The notes under the pieces were generated by a model. The model was given only the letters and a program-made list of their open reading frames with translations. It did no database searches and was not told the DNA's origin. From positions 1 through 10,517 of the forward strand of contig CANMGM010000060.1 in NCBI GenBank assembly GCA_947497195.1: a stretch of DNA of 10,517 nt, given 5' to 3'. The stretch comes from Bacteroidota bacterium (GTDB taxonomy: Bacteria; Bacteroidota; Bacteroidia; M30B66). Every line of letters starts with the position of its first letter. The stretch's first letter is position 1. Below are positions 6,705 through 10,517 of this stretch, one piece after another. Both the position numbers and the translations under genes were made by a program.

Positions 6705-8987
6705 ATGACATTTTCCGAACATATTTCTTCACCAGAAGATCAGGTAATCCGGCTGGTGCAGCAAACCAACCAGAACGTATTTCTCACCGGGAAGGCAGGA
6801 ACAGGTAAAACAACACTTCTTCGCAACATCTGCAACAACACATGGAAACGCTTTGCCATTGTTGCTCCCACAGGTGTTGCAGCCATCAACGCCGGAGGCT
6901 CTACCATCCATTCGTTCTTCAATCTCTTTCCGCTTACTTTTTTGCCTTATGGCGAAATACCGCATGCACGAAGCGTACGCTACGAAACAGCTTGGACGCT
7001 GAGCCGTAACCTGAAACTCAAAAGCGAACGCATCAAAATCATCCAAAACCTCGATTTGCTAATCATCGACGAGATTAGCATGGTGCGATGTGATTTGCTC
7101 GATGCGCTCGATGTGATACTACGCAAGTACCGGCATTCGAATCTTCCTTTTGGTGGGCTGCAATTGTTGCTATGCGGCGATTTGTTTCAGTTGCCACCCG
7201 TGGTGAAAGATACCGAAGCGAAATATCTCGCACAGCACTATCCATCTTTCTATTTTTTCGAATCAAAAGCACTGAAACAAGCCGGATATGTGCCTGTCGA
7301 ACTTAAAACCGTACATCGGCAAACCGATCCCGAATTTCTCGCCATCCTCAATCAGGTGCGCGATGGTCATCTCGACCGGCAATCGGCCGAACGCCTGCAT
7401 GAACGGTTCAATCTCCTGCTGGCCGAAAATCCTCCCGACGGCTATATTACGTTAACCTCACATGTAGGCCAGGCCGACCGTATCAATCAGGAACGACTCG
7501 AACGCCTCGATGGCAAAAAGAAAACGTTTAAGGCGCACATCGACGGGAATTTCCCGAAAAGCTTGTATCCGGCTGATGAAGTTCTCGAACTGAAAGTTGG
7601 TGCTCAGGTGATGTTCATCAAAAACAACCGCGACCTGAATTTCTTTAACGGAAAAATTGGCTGGGTGGATGCCTTCGATGCCGAAACCGGAACAATTCGC
7701 GTACGCTGCGATGATGAGGAGATCATTGATGTGCCACAGGAAGTTTGGGAGCATCAGGAATATGGGTTCGACCAACAGAAAAATGCGCTGACAAAAGACA
7801 CCGTGGGACGCTTCTTTCAATTCCCACTGAAACTCGCATGGGCCATTACGATTCATAAGGGCCAAGGATTAACGTTCGACCGCGCTGTTATTGACGCCGG
7901 AAATTCATTTGCCTCGGGACAGGTCTATGTTGCACTGAGCCGCTGTCGCACGCTCGACGGGCTGGTGTTGCGCAGCCGAATTGATTCGGGCGAACAATTA
8001 ACCGACGATCTGGTGTGCCGCTATTACGATACATTTCCACGCGAACTCGAAACGAACGTGCATGTTTTGAGTGCTTTGGCCGCTTACCCGCAGGAGTTGT
8101 TTCGCGATGCTTTTTTATTGAAAGATGCTTCAAATCTACTGTACCCGCTACGCGATTTATTGCGCACGGGAGCACAATCGGCAAGCATCGAAACCGAAAA
8201 AATCGATGCTGTATATACAGAGCTTGAACGCTTAATTGGAATTGGTCAGAAATACATGCCGGCTGCCTTAGCATTTGTTAGAATGCCCGATGGTGAAGGG
8301 AGGGAAAGATACTTTAATGCGATACGCTATTTTCGGGAGCATATAACGGCTTCGGTAATTCAGCCGATGATTCGCACCTTGCTTGAGTTGGAAGGAAAAG
8401 AGAAAAGCAAAGTGCTGCATAAAAAACTCCGCGGTGTTGTGCCCGAGCTACCCGCATTATTTCGAGGCCTTGCTGTAGCCGAAGCCTATGTGAAATGCCT
8501 CATTCATGGTAATTTCGAGGCAATGCGCGAATTGGTCGAAAGCATTGAAACTGAAAGTAAACAGCGTATAATCGGCATATTGCGCCAATCGGATGTAGAA
8601 CAAGCTATTGAACTTAGCAAAAATCCAGGCAAAAAATACATCCGCGGTCGCAAGGAAAAGAAACCGAAGGGTACGTCAACGCTCGAGACATTGGCCTTGT
8701 TGCGCGAGGGGAACCATCCCGGTGCAATCGCAGAATTACGCAACTTAGCTACATCAACCGTTTGGGGGCATCTGCGTTCGGCCATTAAAACCGGCGCTAT
8801 GGAACCTACAGAAGTACTCGACGATGACGCGATGAAGGAAGCGCAGGCCTTTCTGGATGCACATACTGAGTGTACACAATTCGGTCAAATATTAAAAATT
8901 GCCGAAAGCAATGACGTTGACACAAACCACGTGAGTTTGCTTTGGGCATTACGTGAACGCGAACTTACTGAAGCCGGAAAGCCTTGA
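6705..8987 (+). CDS. PIF1-like superfamily 1 DNA helicase with C-terminal helix-turn-helix
   Basis: The protein has 760 residues. Helicase motifs are in order: Walker A GKAGTGKTT (29-37), motif Ia APTGVAAINAGGSTIHSFF (54-72), Walker B LLIIDEISMV (118-127), motif III LLLCGDLFQLPPV (154-166), the region-2A motif TVHRQ (202-206), motif V LAWAITIHKGQGLTFDRAVID (377-397) and motif VI QVYVALSRCRTLDGLVL (406-422). This is the RecD/Pif1 branch of SF1, expected to unwind DNA 5' to 3' using ATP. Residues about 450-640 are helical and not recognised. Residues about 657-705 (TSTLETLALLREGNHPGAIAEL, STVWGHLRSAIKTGAM) look like the HTH_40 domain found at the end of some RecQ proteins. A two-codon ATG-ATA-TGA overlaps the ATG at 6705 and is probably chance. 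Its 3' end overlaps the next gene by 23 bp. Confidence 0.92.
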   Translation: MTFSEHISSPEDQVIRLVQQTNQNVFLTGKAGTGKTTLLRNICNNTWKRFAIVAPTGVAAINAGGSTIHSFFNLFPLTFLPYGEIPHARSVRYETAWTLSRNLKLKSERIKIIQNLDLLIIDEISMVRCDLLDALDVILRKYRHSNLPFGGLQLLLCGDLFQLPPVVKDTEAKYLAQHYPSFYFFESKALKQAGYVPVELKTVHRQTDPEFLAILNQVRDGHLDRQSAERLHERFNLLLAENPPDGYITLTSHVGQADRINQERLERLDGKKKTFKAHIDGNFPKSLYPADEVLELKVGAQVMFIKNNRDLNFFNGKIGWVDAFDAETGTIRVRCDDEEIIDVPQEVWEHQEYGFDQQKNALTKDTVGRFFQFPLKLAWAITIHKGQGLTFDRAVIDAGNSFASGQVYVALSRCRTLDGLVLRSRIDSGEQLTDDLVCRYYDTFPRELETNVHVLSALAAYPQELFRDAFLLKDASNLLYPLRDLLRTGAQSASIETEKIDAVYTELERLIGIGQKYMPAALAFVRMPDGEGRERYFNAIRYFREHITASVIQPMIRTLLELEGKEKSKVLHKKLRGVVPELPALFRGLAVAEAYVKCLIHGNFEAMRELVESIETESKQRIIGILRQSDVEQAIELSKNPGKKYIRGRKEKKPKGTSTLETLALLREGNHPGAIAELRNLATSTVWGHLRSAIKTGAMEPTEVLDDDAMKEAQAFLDAHTECTQFGQILKIAESNDVDTNHVSLLWALRERELTEAGKP

Positions 8988-10245
8988 TGATATCGGCCAT
9001 TGTGGCATTGTTATCGTTTAAGGCATGCGGCAATTGCTCGGCGATGGTGCTGAGAAGCGTGTAAATTTCTTCAAACGTGTGATTTACCGTAAGTGGGATG
9101 CGAAGTCCGGTGTTTTTGTACGGCACGCTCGGAAATACGCTCAGGTTAATATAGAATCCTTTGTTCATGATGCGTGTTACCATATTGTAGCCAACAGCTG
9201 GTTTTCCGACACCTATGAAAAAAATCGGAGAATTCGATTCACCAATCAAGGGGAGGTTGAGTTGTTTGCAGGTTTCGACGAAGTAATCGATTCGTTTCTG
9301 CAGTTCGGCTTGGTAATAGGTAATATCATCACTGAGGTGCAGCTTTGCCGAAGCCACGATAGCACCAAGCATCGGCGGCTGAATTGGTCCCGAAAAAATA
9401 AGTGTACCGCCACAATTGCGCACGCGTTCTTTATCCTGCAGGTTCGGAAATACGAGTACGCCTCCGCAGGCTGCAAAACTCTTTGCCAATCCAGCTACCA
9501 AATACAGGCGGTCGTGATAGGGCTTTTTTGATAAAACAGCGCCCTGCCCGTTTTTTCCGGCCCAACCTGTTCCGTGCGCATCATCAACATATAAGCGCAA
9601 TTGCGGATATTTATCGAGTAAATTGTACAATGCATCAATCGGAAGGTAATCGCCATACATCGAATACACGCCATCAGCCATGTACCAGATTTTCTCGTGG
9701 TTTTCGGAAAGTGCAATAATGCGTTCCTCGAGCAAATCATACCGATTGTGTCTTACCGATTCAACGTGTACGCCCCGGTTTTTAACAAGTTGTGCTGCGC
9801 TCTGCACGCAGGCATGCACCTGATGGTCGAGAATTACGGCGTCGCGGTCGCCCACCAGAACCGGAATATTGCTTTGATGTCCGAGTGTTACCGTTGGGGC
9901 GAGAATAACCGGTTTTTGGAAGATCTGTTCGAGCAGATTTTCGGCCTCGGTATAGAGCGTAACAGAAGCATAAGCGCGTGAGGAAGAGAACTGTGATCCG
10001 TAGCGCACAACGGCATCAACAACGCCCTGCACAATTTGCGGGTGTTTTTCGAGCCCGAGGTAACTGCAGGAGCCGAAATTCACTACCTGTTTGCCGTTTA
10101 CATGCATCACCGCACCCTGCAATTGCTCATCCTGAACCTGCAATTGCGAAATACCAAGTGAAGATGAAATGCGCGTTACTTCATCGATGGTATCGAGAAC
10201 TAGTTCATGTTTACTGCGGGCTGCTGTATGCGGTTGCGTATTCAT
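8965..10245 (-). CDS. PLP-dependent alpha-oxoamine synthase-like enzyme (BioF/KBL/SPT/CqsA superfamily), product unknown
   Basis: From the ATG at 10245 the protein has 426 residues; a TTG two codons upstream also opens the frame. It has the fold-type I aminotransferase pattern of alpha-oxoamine synthases, which condense an amino acid with an acyl-CoA: VNFGSCSYLGLEKHP (about 55-69), QFSSSRAYASVTLYTEAENLL (85-105), the ring-stacking His144 in DHQVHACVQ, the cofactor Asp and His in YVDDAHGTGWAGKNGQG (219-235), and the Schiff-base Lys255 in VAGLAKSFAACGG. The C-terminal domain holds SPIFFIGVGKP and GFYINLSVFPSVPYKNTGLRI. The SSSRAYAS segment and the LAKSFAACGG site differ from classical BioF, KBL and serine palmitoyltransferase, and no biotin, threonine or sphingolipid genes lie nearby, so no specific reaction is assigned. 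The 3' end overlaps the helicase gene by 23 bp. Confidence 0.87.
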   Translation of the reverse strand: MNTQPHTAARSKHELVLDTIDEVTRISSSLGISQLQVQDEQLQGAVMHVNGKQVVNFGSCSYLGLEKHPQIVQGVVDAVVRYGSQFSSSRAYASVTLYTEAENLLEQIFQKPVILAPTVTLGHQSNIPVLVGDRDAVILDHQVHACVQSAAQLVKNRGVHVESVRHNRYDLLEERIIALSENHEKIWYMADGVYSMYGDYLPIDALYNLLDKYPQLRLYVDDAHGTGWAGKNGQGAVLSKKPYHDRLYLVAGLAKSFAACGGVLVFPNLQDKERVRNCGGTLIFSGPIQPPMLGAIVASAKLHLSDDITYYQAELQKRIDYFVETCKQLNLPLIGESNSPIFFIGVGKPAVGYNMVTRIMNKGFYINLSVFPSVPYKNTGLRIPLTVNHTFEEIYTLLSTIAEQLPHALNDNNATMADIIKAFRLQ

Positions 10246-10340
10246 TGGCAAGGTATTATCGTCTTAACCAAAGGTCTGTATAGCAAGTCGCTTAATGCTA
10301 TGTAGGTTTAAAAAAGATATATACAGAATTATGAACATTA
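10246..10340. promoter_or_regulatory. Upstream region of the PLP enzyme gene with nested inverted repeats
   Basis: TCTGTATA (10275-10282) is matched by TATACAGA (10320-10327), a perfect 8-bp inverted pair. Inside it TAGCA (10281-10285) can pair with TGCTA (10296-10300). On the minus strand TTTGGTT (10272-10266) and TTGC (10251-10248) lie just before the ATG and may be promoter parts. No gene is seen. The pair could be an operator or an RNA structure; it could also be chance in AT-rich DNA. Confidence 0.35.
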
Positions 10341-10516
10341 AACCCAGATTATGCGTTAGGACTTCGTTATGAGAGTCTAAAATACAAATAATCTGAAACT
10401 TAGATTCGAAAAGCGTAGCAGCGCTACGGTTTGAGAAGATATGTTTCCGCCCCTGGCGGATCCTGATTTGAAGTAGTTTAGGCTCGGAATAGATTTCCTA
10501 ATGCATATTCTGGGTT
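10341..10516. mobile_element. MITE-like 176-bp element with 21-bp terminal inverted repeats
   Basis: The left end starts AACCCAGATTATGCG (10341-10361) and the right end finishes CATATTCTGGGTT (10496-10516); as inverse copies the 21-bp ends agree at 19 positions. A second inverted pair lies inside, GAGTCTAAAATAC (10373-10385) against GTAGTTTAGGCTC (10473-10485), agreeing at 11 of 13 positions and at nearly the same distance from each end. The core holds three perfect hairpins: AATCT/AGATT (10390-10406), CGTAGC/GCTACG (10414-10428) and TCCGCC/GGCGGA (10446-10460). No open reading frame is present. This fits a non-autonomous transposable element mobilised by an IS with matching ends. The window stops one base beyond the right end, so a target duplication cannot be judged. 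A structured non-mobile repeat or the decayed edge of a larger element are alternatives. Confidence 0.6.
10390..10460. repeat. Three consecutive perfect hairpins in the core of the palindromic element
   Basis: The stems are AATCT/AGATT with a 7-nt loop (10390-10406), CGTAGC/GCTACG with a 3-nt loop (10414-10428) and TCCGCC/GGCGGA with a 3-nt loop (10446-10460). The last two are GC-rich in otherwise AT-rich DNA and nearly symmetric about the middle of the element. None is followed by a T run on either strand, so they do not look like ordinary terminators. Confidence 0.6.
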
Positions 10517-10517
10517 A

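Noticed and set aside
6700..6708. Two-codon upstream frame ATG-ATA-TGA overlapping the helicase start
   Set aside because: It is too short to separate from chance, and no ribosome binding site is seen.
8015..8274. Frames on both strands inside the helicase gene (8015-8227 plus, 7888-8274 minus)
   Set aside because: They lie wholly within the helicase reading frame, have biased basic composition and no family features.
10414..10460. Hairpins CGTAGC/GCTACG and TCCGCC/GGCGGA as intrinsic terminators
   Set aside because: Neither strand has a T run after the stems, and both lie symmetrically inside the terminal-inverted-repeat element.

Overview
The window reads as chromosomal DNA of a member of the Bacteroidota. 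The supporting signs are: an ECF-type sigma factor followed by a membrane protein of the kind that often replaces zinc anti-sigma factors in this phylum; secreted proteins whose signal peptides end in a Gln (SPAQ, LMGQ); an Lrp/AsnC regulator of the type common in flavobacteria-like genomes; a PIF1-like helicase with a C-terminal helix-turn-helix; near absence of Shine-Dalgarno sequences; and boxes resembling the Bacteroidota -7 element TAnnTTTG a few bases before several starts. The genus cannot be named from the sequence.

Layout. 1-1155 (+): the 3' part of an ECF sigma factor gene (start lies outside the window), then, 3 bp later, a single-pass membrane protein with a TPR-like exported half. 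1121-3856 (-): a large exported CHAT-domain (caspase-like) peptidase with helical repeats and a C-terminal membrane anchor; it converges on the membrane protein gene and overlaps it by 35 bp. 3911-4519 (+): a secreted DUF1684 protein. 4520-4999 (-): a secreted protein made of six exact 20-residue repeats, whose stop codon abuts that of the DUF1684 gene. 5069-6505 (+): an Lrp/AsnC regulator and an L-threonylcarbamoyladenylate synthase (Sua5 type, tRNA t6A formation), probably cotranscribed. 6705-8987 (+): PIF1-like helicase. 8965-10245 (-): a PLP-dependent alpha-oxoamine-synthase-like enzyme that overlaps the helicase gene by 23 bp. 10341-10516: a 176-bp palindromic element with 21-bp terminal inverted repeats, MITE-like and without coding capacity.

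How the parts may work together. The left third looks like one signalling unit. The sigma factor and its membrane partner form an operon, and the CHAT protein next door appears to place its catalytic His/Cys domain on the same (periplasmic) side of the inner membrane as the partner's TPR-like half. A periplasmic protease acting on the sigma factor's membrane partner is an attractive but unproven reading. The centre is housekeeping (Lrp, Sua5) mixed with secreted proteins of unknown role. The right end holds DNA metabolism and a PLP enzyme whose upstream region carries inverted repeats and the MITE-like element.

Five listed reading frames open with TTG or GTG. For four of them a later ATG or GTG is the better start; these choices are explained per gene.
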